Assembly: GCF_014199445.1 (NCBI RefSeq)
Contig: NZ_JACIJS010000007.1
Span: 62,001-126,000 of the forward strand
Length of the DNA: 64,000 nucleotides
Source: Rubricella aquisinus
Lineage (GTDB): Bacteria > Pseudomonadota > Alphaproteobacteria > Rhodobacterales > Rhodobacteraceae
Direction of reading: 5' to 3'
Positions 16,700 through 26,178 of the stretch are shown here, piece by piece. The notes under the pieces are model-generated. The model saw nothing but the letters and a program-made list of their open reading frames with translations, made no database searches and was not told where the DNA came from. Positions within the stretch are counted from its first letter, which is position 1. Each line of letters opens with the position of its first letter. The translations under genes were made by a program, and so were the position numbers.

Positions 16700-18885
16700 T
16701 TCGGTTCCCTCCGCAGGCGCAATGCGTTGAGCGTAACACAAATGGAGCTAGACGACATCGCAATCGCCGCGATCAGGGGGGAGCAGTAGCCCGCCATCGC
16801 GACAGGCACGGCGATGACGTTATAAAGGCTCGCGAGCTGGAAATTCTCCACGATACGTTTGCGCGCCGCGATGGCCACTTTGCGCGCGCGCAGCACCAGC
16901 GTAATGGACGGGCCAACGAGCACCATATCCGCGACGGAGCGGGAGGCTTCCGCCGCCGAACCGGGGCTCATGCTGACATGGGCGGCGGCCAGCGCTGCGG
17001 TGTCGTTGATCCCGTCGCCGACCATCAGCACGCGGCGGCCTTGTGCGCTCAGCCCTTCGATCAGGGCGATTTTGCTTTCGGGCGTCGCGCCCGCGTGCCA
17101 ATCGGCGATGCCAAGGGTGTTTGCGATATGGGCGGTCTGCTCTGCCGTGTCGCCGGAGAGGAGCGTGACGTGCAGGCCCGCTTCGCGCAGGCCCGCGACC
17201 ATCTCCGCCGCGCCCTCGCGCAGGGCGTGGGTGAAGGTGAAGGGGTGCAGGTCCTTGCCCATGCGCAGCCACAGACCCTCCGCCGTCGCACCGGTGAACC
17301 GAGCATTGCCGAGCCGCACGGGCTGGCCAAGATAGGTCGCGCTCAGTCCTTCGCCGGGATGTTCGGTGATGTCGGTGATGGGCGCGGGGGCTTCTCCCTC
17401 ACACTCCGCCGCGATCGCGCGGCTCAAAGGATGGAGCGACGCACGGGCAAGCGCATGGGCAACGGCGCGCGCCTCCCCCTCCGGCCCGGTGGCATAAAGC
17501 GGCAGATCGGTGGTCAGCGTCCCGGTTTTGTCGAGCACGACGTGATCGACCTCCGCCAGTTTTTCCAGGGCCGCGCCGTCCTTCACCAACACGCCCATCC
17601 GGTATAGCAATCCGGAGGCGGCAGCCTGCACGGATGGCACGGCAAGGCCAAGCGCACAGGGGCAGGTGATGATCAGAACGGCGGCGGCGATGTTGAGCGC
17701 GGTGCGCAGATCGCCCGTCGCCACATACCACCCGATGAAGCTGAGCGCGGACAGGATATGCACCCCCGGCGCGTAAAGGCCGACGGCCTTGTCGGCCAGA
17801 AGGGTGTATTTGTTCTTTGCCCCCTCGGCGGCATCGACCAGCCGCGCGATCTGGCGCAGGAGCGTATCGTCGCCCAATGCGTCGGCACGGATCGTCAGGG
17901 GGCCGGTGAGGTTGACCATGCCCGCGCTGACCTGATCACCCGGCCCGGCGGGGTCGGGCAGGCTTTCGCCGGTCAGCATGGCGCGGTCGATATCGGACCG
18001 CCCCTCGATGATCGGGCCATCGGCCGGGATGCGCGCGCCGGGTGCGACGAACAGCAAATCGCCCGTGCGCAACGCGTCCACGGGCACGGTTTTGCGGGTG
18101 TCGCCCTCGATCCGGGTGGCGGTCAGCACGTCAAGAGCGGCCAGTTCGGACGCGGCAGAGCGGGCGGCGGCGCGGGTCCGGTGATCCAGATAGCGCCCGA
18201 TCAGCAGGAAAAAGGTCAGCGTCAGCGCCGCGTCGAAATAGGCGTGATGCCCGCTTTCGCGCACCTCCATCAGGCTCAAGCCAGCGGCCAGCACGATGGC
18301 CAGCGTGATCGGCACATCCATATTGAGCCGCCAGCCACGCAGGGCGGCGAAGGCGCTGCGATAAAAGGGCATCCCGGCAAAGGCGATCACCGGAAAGGCA
18401 ATCGCGGCGGAAATCCAGTGCAGCAAGTCCCGCGTCGCATCCGTGGCCCCGGCCCAAACGGCCACGCTCAACAGCATCACGTTCATCGTGGCAAAGCCCG
18501 CAACCCCCAGCCGGGCGAGCAGGGCCTTGCCCTCCTTATCCGTTTCGGTCGCGGCAATGGTCGCGCTGTCCAGCTCCAGCGCGCGGTAGCCCGTGCGGGT
18601 CAGATCATCGGCCAGATCGCCTGCGGTGAGGCTCGGGTCGTCCACCGTGACCGTCACGCGCCGCAGGCTGAGGTTCACGCGCGCGGCACTCACGCCGGGC
18701 TGCACGGCGAGAAACCGCTCCACCCCGTCGATACAGGCCGCACAATGGATATCGGGCAGGGACAGGACCATGCGCCGCAACGCGCCCCCTTTGGGGATGG
18801 AGGCGGTGGCGCGCTCCAGTTCCCCTTCGGGCAAGCCAACGCAGGCCGGACAGGCCGCGCGGGGGGCATAGGCGGCGTCGGTCAT
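16696..18885 (-). CDS. ccoI: Copper-translocating P-type ATPase CcoI (FixI) for cbb3 oxidase
   Basis: 729 residues. An N-terminal ACPACVG motif and a heavy-metal-associated domain (IHCAACIDG) precede the P1B ATPase core. The core shows the transmembrane CPC (ITCPCALGLAVPS), the phosphorylation site DKTGTLT, an HP motif (LHPLSRAI) and the hinge MVGDGINDTAAL. CcoI exports copper to the periplasm for the CuB centre of the cbb3 oxidase. It lies between ccoH (three bases upstream) and ccoS (four-base overlap). Confidence 0.95.
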   Translation of the reverse strand: MTDAAYAPRAACPACVGLPEGELERATASIPKGGALRRMVLSLPDIHCAACIDGVERFLAVQPGVSAARVNLSLRRVTVTVDDPSLTAGDLADDLTRTGYRALELDSATIAATETDKEGKALLARLGVAGFATMNVMLLSVAVWAGATDATRDLLHWISAAIAFPVIAFAGMPFYRSAFAALRGWRLNMDVPITLAIVLAAGLSLMEVRESGHHAYFDAALTLTFFLLIGRYLDHRTRAAARSAASELAALDVLTATRIEGDTRKTVPVDALRTGDLLFVAPGARIPADGPIIEGRSDIDRAMLTGESLPDPAGPGDQVSAGMVNLTGPLTIRADALGDDTLLRQIARLVDAAEGAKNKYTLLADKAVGLYAPGVHILSALSFIGWYVATGDLRTALNIAAAVLIITCPCALGLAVPSVQAAASGLLYRMGVLVKDGAALEKLAEVDHVVLDKTGTLTTDLPLYATGPEGEARAVAHALARASLHPLSRAIAAECEGEAPAPITDITEHPGEGLSATYLGQPVRLGNARFTGATAEGLWLRMGKDLHPFTFTHALREGAAEMVAGLREAGLHVTLLSGDTAEQTAHIANTLGIADWHAGATPESKIALIEGLSAQGRRVLMVGDGINDTAALAAAHVSMSPGSAAEASRSVADMVLVGPSITLVLRARKVAIAARKRIVENFQLASLYNVIAVPVAMAGYCSPLIAAIAMSSSSICVTLNALRLRREPK

Positions 18886-18888
18886 CGC

Positions 18889-19356
18889 TTATCCCTGAAC
18901 GTAGACGGTATGACGGGTCACGAAATCGGTGCCGTCAGCGCCCTTTGCCTTGATGTCGACGCGCCACGCGCCGGGGGCAAGCTCCATCGGAATGGCCTGA
19001 GCCGCGCGCAGGCTCGCGAAATCGTAAAAGCTGTCCTCCCGCCCATGGGTGGTGCGGCCCACGCGGATCTGGACGTCCTCCGCCAGCACGGGCGTGCCGT
19101 CGATGGCGGTGACGGCGATCACCAGTGCGCCGGTCTCGTATGCCGCTTGGCTGGTCCAGCCCAGCGACAATTGTGCCGCCTTGCGGTCATCAAAACTCTG
19201 GCTTGCGACATAGGAGTTTTTCACCTCCAGCCCCGGAAAGGTGCCGACCGCGAAATAGGCGAGCGTCAGGTTCACTGTGATGATGGTGCCAAACGCGCCG
19301 ACCATGACCATGGCCATATGTTTGCCGGTAAAGCGGCGTTCGGTTTCGGTGGTCAT
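18889..19356 (-). CDS. ccoH: CcoH (FixH) family protein
   Basis: 155 residues. One N-terminal helix (MAMVMVGAFGTIITVNLTLAYFAVGTFPGL) is followed by NSYVASQSFD, typical of FixH/CcoH, and a periplasmic beta-rich domain. It supports cbb3 oxidase assembly or stability. The ATG at 19356 starts four bases past the ccoG stop; 35 further open codons upstream overlap ccoG and are not used. Confidence 0.9.
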   Translation of the reverse strand: MTTETERRFTGKHMAMVMVGAFGTIITVNLTLAYFAVGTFPGLEVKNSYVASQSFDDRKAAQLSLGWTSQAAYETGALVIAVTAIDGTPVLAEDVQIRVGRTTHGREDSFYDFASLRAAQAIPMELAPGAWRVDIKAKGADGTDFVTRHTVYVQG

Positions 19357-19360
19357 GGGA

Positions 19361-20788
19361 TCAGTTCCTTCCGTTGAACAGGGTTTCGACGCTGTCGCGT
19401 TCGCGACTGCCGAGGTCTTCGACCCAGATGGTGACATCGGTGGCATGGGTTTCGGCGGCATCCGTGCCCGGTTTCGCCTCGATAAAGATGCGCTGGACGC
19501 GGGTCTCGTTCGCCGCCACCGGCACGCTTAGCAAATCGGTGCCGGACACGCGGATGCGCAGCGGTGCCTCAGAGGTCAGCGACAGGCGGAAATCGCGATT
19601 GTCGCCGGTCTTGTTGCGCAGGCGCACGTCATAGGCGTTGCGAACCGTGCCATCCGACAGGGTGATAAATGTTGGATTGCGGATCGGGCTGACGGTCATC
19701 TCAATGTCGCTGCGGATGAACAGCCCGACGATAAGGGCAATGCCAATCCCGGCCCAAAGTACGGTGTAGAGGATCGTGCGCGGGCGGATGATATGCTTCC
19801 ACGCGGGGATCGGTTTTTCGCCCGCCCGCTCACGCACTTCATCCCCCAAGGTGCAATAGTCGATCAGCCCGCGCGGCTTGCCGATCTTGTCCATGATCTC
19901 GTCACAGGCGTCGATGCAGAGCGCGCAGGTGATGCATTCCATTTGTTGTCCATCGCGAATGTCGATGCCCATTGGGCAAACCGCGACGCAGGCATTGCAG
20001 TCAATGCAATCGCCATGCGGCTCCGTTGCATCCCGCTTTTTGCCGTGAGAGCGCGGCTCCCCACGCCAATCGCGATAGGCGACGGTGATGGTCTCTTCAT
20101 CCATCATCGCGGCCTGAATGCGGGGCCACGGGCAGGCATAGATGCAGATCTGTTCCCGCATGAAGCCGCCGAACACGAATGTCGTCGCCGTCAGCACCGC
20201 GACGGAGGCATAGGCGACAAATGCGGCCTGCCCGGTAAAGAGATCCACCAGCAAGGTGGGCGCATCCGCGAAATAAAACACCCATGCGCCGCCCGTCGCG
20301 ACCGCGATCATCAGCCAGACAAACCATTTGGTCAGACGCAGCCGCCATTTGCGCAGATCGTATTTCTGCCGCCACAGCCGGATGCGCGCGTTGCGGTCGC
20401 CCTCAATCCACCGCTCCACAAGGATAAAGAGGTCGGTCCACACAGTTTGCGGGCAGGCATAGCCGCACCAGACCCGCCCGAGCGCGGAGGTGAACAGAAA
20501 CAGGCCCAGCCCCGCCATGATCAGCAAACCGGCCACGAAATAAAATTCGTGGCTCCAAATCTCGATCATGAAGAAATAAAACCGCCGGTTCGCCAGATCG
20601 ACCAGCACCGCCTGATCCGGCAGGTTCGGGCCGCGATCCCAGCGAATCCACGGCGTGAGGTAATAAATGCCGAGCGTGACGGCCATGATCCACCATTTGA
20701 ACCGACGAAAGGCGCCGCTCACACGTTTGGGGAAGATGGGCTCTCGCGCTTCAAACAGTTTGGGCGGTTGGCTGGTATCTGCGGACAC
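19361..20788 (-). CDS. ccoG: cbb3 oxidase accessory iron-sulfur protein CcoG (RdxA/FixG)
   Basis: 475 residues from a GTG at 20788. Several membrane helices surround a polyferredoxin core with two 4Fe-4S motifs, CIDCNACVAVCP and CITCALCIDAC, then an Ig-like C-terminal domain. CcoG reduces copper for cbb3 assembly. I prefer GTG 20788 to ATG 20830 because GGAGAG (20802-20797) sits eight bases upstream. In addition, the FNR box at 20851-20864, if used as a class II activator site, predicts transcription starting near 20816, downstream of ATG 20830. First gene of ccoGHIS. Confidence 0.93.
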   Translation of the reverse strand: MSADTSQPPKLFEAREPIFPKRVSGAFRRFKWWIMAVTLGIYYLTPWIRWDRGPNLPDQAVLVDLANRRFYFFMIEIWSHEFYFVAGLLIMAGLGLFLFTSALGRVWCGYACPQTVWTDLFILVERWIEGDRNARIRLWRQKYDLRKWRLRLTKWFVWLMIAVATGGAWVFYFADAPTLLVDLFTGQAAFVAYASVAVLTATTFVFGGFMREQICIYACPWPRIQAAMMDEETITVAYRDWRGEPRSHGKKRDATEPHGDCIDCNACVAVCPMGIDIRDGQQMECITCALCIDACDEIMDKIGKPRGLIDYCTLGDEVRERAGEKPIPAWKHIIRPRTILYTVLWAGIGIALIVGLFIRSDIEMTVSPIRNPTFITLSDGTVRNAYDVRLRNKTGDNRDFRLSLTSEAPLRIRVSGTDLLSVPVAANETRVQRIFIEAKPGTDAAETHATDVTIWVEDLGSRERDSVETLFNGRN

Positions 20789-20850
20789 GGGCGATTCTCT
20801 CCGAATTTCGGGCATTTGAGTGATCATCACGATCGGCGCACCGGTCGACC

Positions 20851-20864
20851 TTGATCGGGATCAA
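20851..20864 (-). promoter_or_regulatory. FNR box upstream of ccoGHIS
   Basis: TTGATCGGGATCAA is a perfect match to the FNR consensus TTGAT-N4-ATCAA. Centred at about 20857.5, it predicts a transcript start near 20816 under class II (-41.5) geometry, which fits the GTG start of ccoG and its Shine-Dalgarno. Likely bound by the FnrL encoded at 26699-27430. Confidence 0.85.
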
Positions 20865-20912
20865 ATTGTTGCCAATGAAAGTCAGCTTAAAGCCGTCAGA
20901 CTGACGCGTGCG

Positions 20913-21269
20913 TCAAAGTGCGCAGCGCTCCGCGAGGTCACCCTCGATCCGGCCGACATAACGCTCTGTCCGGCCATCAAGATATTCGACAAACACATAT
21001 TGCCCGGACCAGCGCCAGCGCCCGCGATCCTGATTGGCGTTGAGCACATCACATCCAACACCAAGGTAAATCGTCCGCGCCTGCCGTTCCCCGCGCGAAA
21101 GGTTTCGCTCGTCAGCCGGGGCAAGGACGATGCCGTGCACGTTATAGGTCGCGGAAAACGCCTCACCCTCCCGCAGCAATGTCGCTGAGGTGGCAATTTG
21201 CGGCATCATCGCGCCGAAAAGGGCGGCGGCGAGCACGCGAAGCAGATTTTTGCGATGTCTTGATGTCAT
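20913..21269 (-). CDS. Small exported protein of unknown function
   Basis: 118 residues with a signal peptide (RKNLLRVLAAALFGAMMPQIATSA). The mature part is short, with two Cys (VGCDVLN and the C-terminal ERCAL) that could form a disulfide. I do not recognise a family. It sits alone between the ccoNOQP terminator and the ccoGHIS FNR box. ATG 21269 was chosen because it begins a clean signal peptide; 20 more codons are open upstream. Confidence 0.6.
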   Translation of the reverse strand: MTSRHRKNLLRVLAAALFGAMMPQIATSATLLREGEAFSATYNVHGIVLAPADERNLSRGERQARTIYLGVGCDVLNANQDRGRWRWSGQYVFVEYLDGRTERYVGRIEGDLAERCAL

Positions 21270-21353
21270 GCCCCCATAATCGGGGACAGGCAGGAATCTG
21301 CAAGGGCGAAATGCGCCCTCGCTCATCACGTTTTACTGTGTGGATCAGGATAC

Positions 21354-21386
21354 AAAAAACCGGCCCATGCGATCAGCAAGGGCCGG
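21354..21386 (-). terminator. Intrinsic terminator of ccoNOQP
   Basis: On the minus strand CCGGCCC (21386-21380) pairs with GGGCCGG (21366-21360) across a 13-base loop and is followed immediately by six T residues (21359-21354). It lies 31 bases after the ccoP stop. This is a textbook Rho-independent terminator. Confidence 0.9.
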
Positions 21387-21416
21387 CCAGTCAGGGAGAA
21401 AGGGAGGAGGGGGCGG

Positions 21417-22271
21417 TTATTGACCGCCACCCAGGGAGTGGACATAGACGGCCACCTGCTTGACCTCCGCTTCGGAGAGGCGGTCTGCCCATGCGGGCAT
21501 CACGCCCGCGCGGGAATAGGTGATCGTCTCAACGACCGACGCCTTGTCGCCGCCATAGAGCCAGATCGCATCCGTCAGGTTCGGCGCGCCCAGCTCGACC
21601 TCGCCCATGCCGTTATCCATGTGACAGGCAGCGCAATTGTCGAGATAAAGCGTCTCCCCCAGCGTTCCGGCAGCGGGGCTGGAGGACAGGCTGATCACAT
21701 AGTCCGCGACGGCCTCGATCTCCGCGTCGTTGAGGATGCCATCAACGCCGAAGGCGGGCATCATCGACAGGCGGGTATCCCAGTCCTCGTCCCAGCGGAT
21801 GCCATGGGCGATGGTCTGGTGAATTTGCTCCACCTCACCACCCCAGAGCCAGTCATCATCCAGAAGGTTCGGATAGTATCCCATCGCACCTGCCGCACCC
21901 GCGCCATGGCACTGGGAGCAGTTGTTGCGGAACACCGCCGCCCCGCCCGCATTGGCGAATTGCAGCAATTCGGGCGTCTCAAGGATCGTGGAAAGCTCGG
22001 TTTCGTTGATCTGGCTGATCAGCCCGGCATTCTGCGCCTCGTAGCGGGCGATATCCTCCGCGACCGCGCCACGGGTGGAATAGCCAAGCACACCTTGCGT
22101 GGCCCCCGTGATGCCGGGCCATGCCGGGTAGGCGATGGTGTAGCCAATCGCAAACACGATGGTCGCGTAGAAACACCACACCCACCAGCGGGGCATCGGC
22201 TTGTCATATTCCCGGATACCGTCCCATTCGTGGCCGGTTGTCGGGTAGTCGTCATCGTCTCTTTTGGCCAT
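21417..22271 (-). CDS. ccoP: cbb3-type cytochrome c oxidase subunit III, dihaem CcoP
   Basis: 284 residues. An N-terminal membrane helix (MPRWWVWCFYATIVFAIGYTIAYPAWPG) is followed by two class I cytochrome c domains with CSQCHG and CAACHM haem-binding motifs. It accepts electrons from soluble cytochrome c and passes them to CcoO/CcoN. Last gene of ccoNOQP; its start follows the ccoQ stop after three bases and a strong terminator follows its stop. Confidence 0.96.
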   Translation of the reverse strand: MAKRDDDDYPTTGHEWDGIREYDKPMPRWWVWCFYATIVFAIGYTIAYPAWPGITGATQGVLGYSTRGAVAEDIARYEAQNAGLISQINETELSTILETPELLQFANAGGAAVFRNNCSQCHGAGAAGAMGYYPNLLDDDWLWGGEVEQIHQTIAHGIRWDEDWDTRLSMMPAFGVDGILNDAEIEAVADYVISLSSSPAAGTLGETLYLDNCAACHMDNGMGEVELGAPNLTDAIWLYGGDKASVVETITYSRAGVMPAWADRLSEAEVKQVAVYVHSLGGGQ

Positions 22272-22274
22272 GGA

Positions 22275-22436
22275 TCAATCCTCCCGCCATTCGTCGTTGC
22301 GCAGGGGTATGTTTGCGATGTCGTCATGCACTTCGCGGGAGCCGGGACGGAAGGTCCAGACCACGACGCCAAGGAACAGGATCGTCATCGACAAAAGACC
22401 CCAGCTATCTGCGATTTCTCTCAGGATATGGTACAT
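22275..22436 (-). CDS. ccoQ: cbb3 oxidase subunit IV, CcoQ
   Basis: 53 residues: MYHILREIADSWGLLSMTIL leads into one hydrophobic helix and the sequence WTFRPGSREVHDDIANIPLR, typical of CcoQ. It stabilises the cbb3 complex. It lies between ccoO (12 bases upstream) and ccoP (three bases downstream). Confidence 0.93.
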   Translation of the reverse strand: MYHILREIADSWGLLSMTILFLGVVVWTFRPGSREVHDDIANIPLRNDEWRED

Positions 22437-22448
22437 CTCAGGGTCTCC

Positions 22449-23177
22449 TTAGCGGCTCGCATCGGGTTCAAAGGTGGAGAAATCCACCAGTGTTCCGAGC
22501 ATTTGCAGATAGGCGATGAGCGCGTCCAATTCGCTGACGCCGGGGGCGCCATCGAAATTGCGGACCTGCGCACCGGGATAGATCTCCGCCACATCAAAGG
22601 CGGCGGGGTGATCAGGATCAGCCTGCGCCTCGAAATGCACGGCGGCCATTTCGACCTGTTCGTCGGTATAAGGCACGCCAACCATCCGGTTGGCCGCAAT
22701 CACCGCCTCGATCCCATCGGCATCAAGTTCGGTCCGGGCGAGCCACGGATAGGCGGGCATGATCGATTCTGGCACCAGCGCGCGCGGATCTTCCATATGG
22801 TCCACATGCCACTGATCCGAATAACGCCCACCGACACGGGCAAGGTCCGGCCCGGTCCGCTTTGATCCCCATTGGAACGGGTGATCATACTGGCTTTCTG
22901 CGGCAAGGGAGTAGTGCCCGTACCGCTGCACTTCATCGCGCATCGGGCGGATCATCTGGGAGTGGCACACATAGCACCCCTCCCGGATGTAGATGTTGCG
23001 CCCGGCCATCTCCAGCGGGGAGTAGGGGCGCACGCCCTCCACATCCTCGATGGTGTTCTCCAGATAGAAGAGCGGTGCGATCTGCACGATCCCCCCGATG
23101 GAGACAACGACCAGCGACAGAACCAGCAGCAGCGTCGCGTGCTTTTCGATCGGCTTGTGATAGTCAAAGATATGCAT
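22449..23177 (-). CDS. ccoO: cbb3-type cytochrome c oxidase subunit II, monohaem CcoO
   Basis: 242 residues. An N-terminal membrane anchor ([25 protein letters not shown]) is followed by the cytochrome c domain with CYVCHS and the Met-ligand region around [17 protein letters not shown]. It relays electrons from CcoP to the catalytic subunit. Start 15 bases after the ccoN stop, within the ccoNOQP operon. Confidence 0.96.
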   Translation of the reverse strand: MHIFDYHKPIEKHATLLLVLSLVVVSIGGIVQIAPLFYLENTIEDVEGVRPYSPLEMAGRNIYIREGCYVCHSQMIRPMRDEVQRYGHYSLAAESQYDHPFQWGSKRTGPDLARVGGRYSDQWHVDHMEDPRALVPESIMPAYPWLARTELDADGIEAVIAANRMVGVPYTDEQVEMAAVHFEAQADPDHPAAFDVAEIYPGAQVRNFDGAPGVSELDALIAYLQMLGTLVDFSTFEPDASR

Positions 23178-23191
23178 TGGTCCTTGTCCTT

Positions 23192-24784
23192 TTATTCAGC
23201 GGGGACGGCAGCGGCGGTGCGGGTTTGGCCCGCGCCGATGGCTGTCTTCCAAAGGTTGACGCACATGATCACACCACCCGCGAGGTAGAGGATCCCGCCA
23301 AGCCCGCGCACGAGGTACATCGGGAATTTGGCGTCCACGGTGTCGGCAAAGGAGTTCACGAGGAAACCCTGCGCATCGACTTCGCGCCACATCAGGCCTT
23401 CCATGATGCCGGTCACCCACATGGATGCTGCGTAGAGCACGATGCCGATCGTGGCGAGCCAGAAGTGCCAGTTGACCATCGCAAGGCTATAGAGCCGTTC
23501 GCGGTTCCACAGGCGCGGCACGAGGAAGTAGAGCGCGCCGAAGGTGATCATCCCGTTCCAGCCAAGTGCGCCGGAATGCACATGCCCGATGGTCCAGTCG
23601 GTGTAATGCGACAGGGAGTTGACCGCCTTGATGGACATCATCGGCCCTTCAAAGGTGGACATGCCGTAGAACCCGATGGAGATCACCATCATCCGCAACA
23701 CCGGATCGGTGCGCAGTTTGTCCCAGGCGCCAGACAGCGTCATCAGACCGTTGATCATCCCACCCCATGAGGGCATCCACAGCATGATCGAGAACACCAT
23801 CCCGAGCGTCTGCGCCCAATCGGGCAGCGCGGTGTAATGCAAGTGGTGCGGACCGGCCCAGATATAGAGGAAGATCAGCGCCCAGAAGTGCACGATGGAC
23901 AGCTTATAGGAATAAACCGGACGCTCTGCCTGCTTTGGCACGAAATAATACATCATGCCCAAGAAACCCGCCGTCAGAAAGAAGCCCACAGCGTTGTGGC
24001 CATACCACCACTGGGTCATCGCATCCTGCACACCGGCAAAGAGTTGCACCGATTTGGAGCCAAAGATCGACACCGGCACCGCAAGGTTGTTGACGAGGTG
24101 CAGCATCGCCACGGTGACGATGAACGCCAGAAGGAACCAGTTGGCCACATAGATATGCGGCTCTTTCCGCTTCCACAGCGTGCCAAGGAACACCAGCAGA
24201 TAGGCGACCCAAACCACGGTCAGCCACAGATCCACATACCATTCAGGCTCGGCATATTCCTTGCCTTGGGTCACGCCCAAAAGGTACCCGGTCGCGGCCA
24301 GCACGATGAACAGGTTATAGCCCCAGAACACGAACCACGCGAGGTTTCCGCCCCAAAGCCGCGCGGCGGTCGTCCGCTGCACGATGTAGAAGGACGTGCA
24401 CAAAAGCGCGTTGCCCCCAAACGCGAAAATCACCGCAGAGGTGTGCAAGGGGCGCAAGCGGCCAAAGCTCGTTTGCGGAATATCGAGGGTCAGTTCGGGA
24501 AATGCGAGCTGAAACGCGATGAACGTGCCTGCCGCAAACCCGACCACACCCCAAAAGGCGGTGGCGACCACGCCGTAGCGGATTACGTCATCCATATATC
24601 CCGTCTCCGGGGTGAGTGCCGGGCCATTGCCCATCATGCGCATCTGACGGATGAACAAAAACGCCGCAACGGCGAGAACGATCAACGCATGCACTTGATA
24701 GGCAAGGTCCTGAGCAAAATTGGCACCGATTGCCGCGAAAAACGCGACAAGGGCCAAGGCTATCAATTTCAGCGAGCCTGCCAT
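23192..24784 (-). CDS. ccoN: cbb3-type cytochrome c oxidase catalytic subunit I, CcoN
   Basis: 530 residues, about twelve helices. Conserved ligands appear in [20 protein letters not shown] (low-spin haem), [22 protein letters not shown] (CuB His and cross-linked Tyr region) and [19 protein letters not shown] (haem ligands). It reduces oxygen to water at high affinity in micro-oxic conditions and pumps protons. An FNR box lies 103 bases upstream, leaving a leader of about 68 bases under class II geometry. Confidence 0.97.
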   Translation of the reverse strand: MAGSLKLIALALVAFFAAIGANFAQDLAYQVHALIVLAVAAFLFIRQMRMMGNGPALTPETGYMDDVIRYGVVATAFWGVVGFAAGTFIAFQLAFPELTLDIPQTSFGRLRPLHTSAVIFAFGGNALLCTSFYIVQRTTAARLWGGNLAWFVFWGYNLFIVLAATGYLLGVTQGKEYAEPEWYVDLWLTVVWVAYLLVFLGTLWKRKEPHIYVANWFLLAFIVTVAMLHLVNNLAVPVSIFGSKSVQLFAGVQDAMTQWWYGHNAVGFFLTAGFLGMMYYFVPKQAERPVYSYKLSIVHFWALIFLYIWAGPHHLHYTALPDWAQTLGMVFSIMLWMPSWGGMINGLMTLSGAWDKLRTDPVLRMMVISIGFYGMSTFEGPMMSIKAVNSLSHYTDWTIGHVHSGALGWNGMITFGALYFLVPRLWNRERLYSLAMVNWHFWLATIGIVLYAASMWVTGIMEGLMWREVDAQGFLVNSFADTVDAKFPMYLVRGLGGILYLAGGVIMCVNLWKTAIGAGQTRTAAAVPAE

Positions 24785-24886
24785 TTTCCCTTGTTCCTTC
24801 TGCTACGCCCCGGCCTTGGATTGAGGAATCGGTCCTCGGGCAGGGGCTCCATGCAGTTGGAATGCGCTTTTGTCGGGAAAGCCTCC

Positions 24887-24900
24887 TTGATGTGGATCAA
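24887..24900 (-). promoter_or_regulatory. FNR box upstream of ccoNOQP
   Basis: TTGATGTGGATCAA matches TTGAT-N4-ATCAA exactly. With class II spacing the transcript would begin near 24852, leaving room for a leader before the ccoN ATG at 24784. It is the expected FnrL target for low-oxygen induction of the oxidase. Confidence 0.87.
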
Positions 24901-24931
24901 CGCAATGCTTGGTTTCTGAAGAAAACCGTAT

Positions 24932-26122
24932 TCAGGATGCGTTTTTGAGGGACGGAAGCAGCGTCAGCGACAGAATGAGGCCAAGGAAAACCGCGCCCGC
25001 GCCAAAGCGCGCAACCAGCGCAAATCCGTCCGCCGCATAAAGTGCCGCACCGATCAGGGCCGCAGCACTCGCGCTCAGATAGGTCACCCCGCTATAGAGG
25101 CCCAGCACCGCACCCCTGTGTCGCCCGGCCACATTGGTGAGCCGCGCCACCACCACGTTCAATCCGAAATGATTGGCCAATCCCCAAAGGAAGGTGACGC
25201 TCAAAAGCGGGATCAATGCCCCCGCCAACAGGGAGATCGCGGTCAGGATCAGTGCAATCAGGCCCATGGCTAGGGGCATGATCCGCCGCGCACCAAACCG
25301 GTCAATCAGTGGATCACCAAAAGCGGCCAATCCAAACCCCGCCCCATAGCTCAGCGCAATCCAACCCGTCGCGCGCAGGGGCTGGCCCAGCACATCCACC
25401 AGATGCGCGCCCATCAGCCCATAGACGCTGTAGAAAGCCAGCATGAACATCGCGTTGATCATCAAAAGGCGCGGCACCTGCGCGATCCGAACCGCATGAA
25501 AGGGCAAAAGCGGTCCGTCTGTCACCGGGGCATGATCCGCCTTTGGCATCCGCGACAGCCCCAGCAGCACGCCAAGGCAAAGGGCTGCCAGCACCAGATA
25601 AACCATCCGCCAGCCTGCGATGTCCGCCAACAGGGCCGCGCCCGCGACCCCACCAACAAGGCTCAGCGTCCAGCCGATCAACACGCGGCCCAGTATGACG
25701 CTTTCACGCCCCGCAGGCGCAATCGCCACCGCAAGCGCATAGGTCGCGGGCAGGGCGGCACCTGCTGCCAACCCGGCCAAACCTTGCGCCGCGATCAGCG
25801 CCAACAGCCCCGGTGCCGCCGCACTTGCCCCAAGGGCCACGAACAACACCGCAAGGGCGGCGCGCAATGCGGGTTGCGGCCCGATCCGGTCGATCAGGGG
25901 GGCGAGGGCCACCGCACCCAAAGCGGTGCCCAGCCCATAGGCCGCCGCCGCGCGCAGCACCTCCCCGATGCTGATGCCCAAAGCGGCCGCGATCCCGGGC
26001 GCAATCGGCCCCATCAACAGGGAGTTTGCCCCAACAATGCCAATCGCGGCCATCAGCGTCGCGGTATCGCGATGCAGTTGCAGGGAGGGTGACGCGGGAG
26101 TATGCTGAACGTGATTTGTCAT
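24932..26122 (-). CDS. MFS transporter
   Basis: 396 residues with about twelve membrane helices. The MFS motif A region reads ALAPLIDRIGPQPALRAAL after helix 2, and a related FGDPLIDRFGARRIMPLAM lies after helix 8, giving the two-fold repeat of the superfamily. It resembles Bcr/CmlA- or sugar-efflux-type exporters, substrate unknown. ATG 26122 or ATG 26146 could be the start; I take the former because it leaves a promoter gap before the divergent Lrp-type gene, its likely regulator. Confidence 0.85.
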   Translation of the reverse strand: MTNHVQHTPASPSLQLHRDTATLMAAIGIVGANSLLMGPIAPGIAAALGISIGEVLRAAAAYGLGTALGAVALAPLIDRIGPQPALRAALAVLFVALGASAAAPGLLALIAAQGLAGLAAGAALPATYALAVAIAPAGRESVILGRVLIGWTLSLVGGVAGAALLADIAGWRMVYLVLAALCLGVLLGLSRMPKADHAPVTDGPLLPFHAVRIAQVPRLLMINAMFMLAFYSVYGLMGAHLVDVLGQPLRATGWIALSYGAGFGLAAFGDPLIDRFGARRIMPLAMGLIALILTAISLLAGALIPLLSVTFLWGLANHFGLNVVVARLTNVAGRHRGAVLGLYSGVTYLSASAAALIGAALYAADGFALVARFGAGAVFLGLILSLTLLPSLKNAS

Positions 26123-26178
26123 GAGTGCAAAAATGCGGAATTTCATTCGGCATTCAATCACGATCAGAGGGGCAGCGC

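Noticed and set aside
17758-19377. Long open frame (about 540 codons) on the plus strand opposite ccoI and ccoH
   Set aside because: GC-rich coding DNA produces long antisense frames. This one has no recognisable domains and a His/Gly/Arg/Gln-rich composition, and the real genes on the other strand are certain.
20882-21196. Second minus-strand frame overlapping the small exported protein near ccoG
   Set aside because: The competing frame has a proper signal peptide and start; this one has no features.
24963-24976. GCGTCAGCGAC inside the MFS gene resembling the arm of the 2.1-2.5 kb inverted repeat
   Set aside because: Only about 11 bases match and it is coding sequence near the gene's end; no other part of the element is present.
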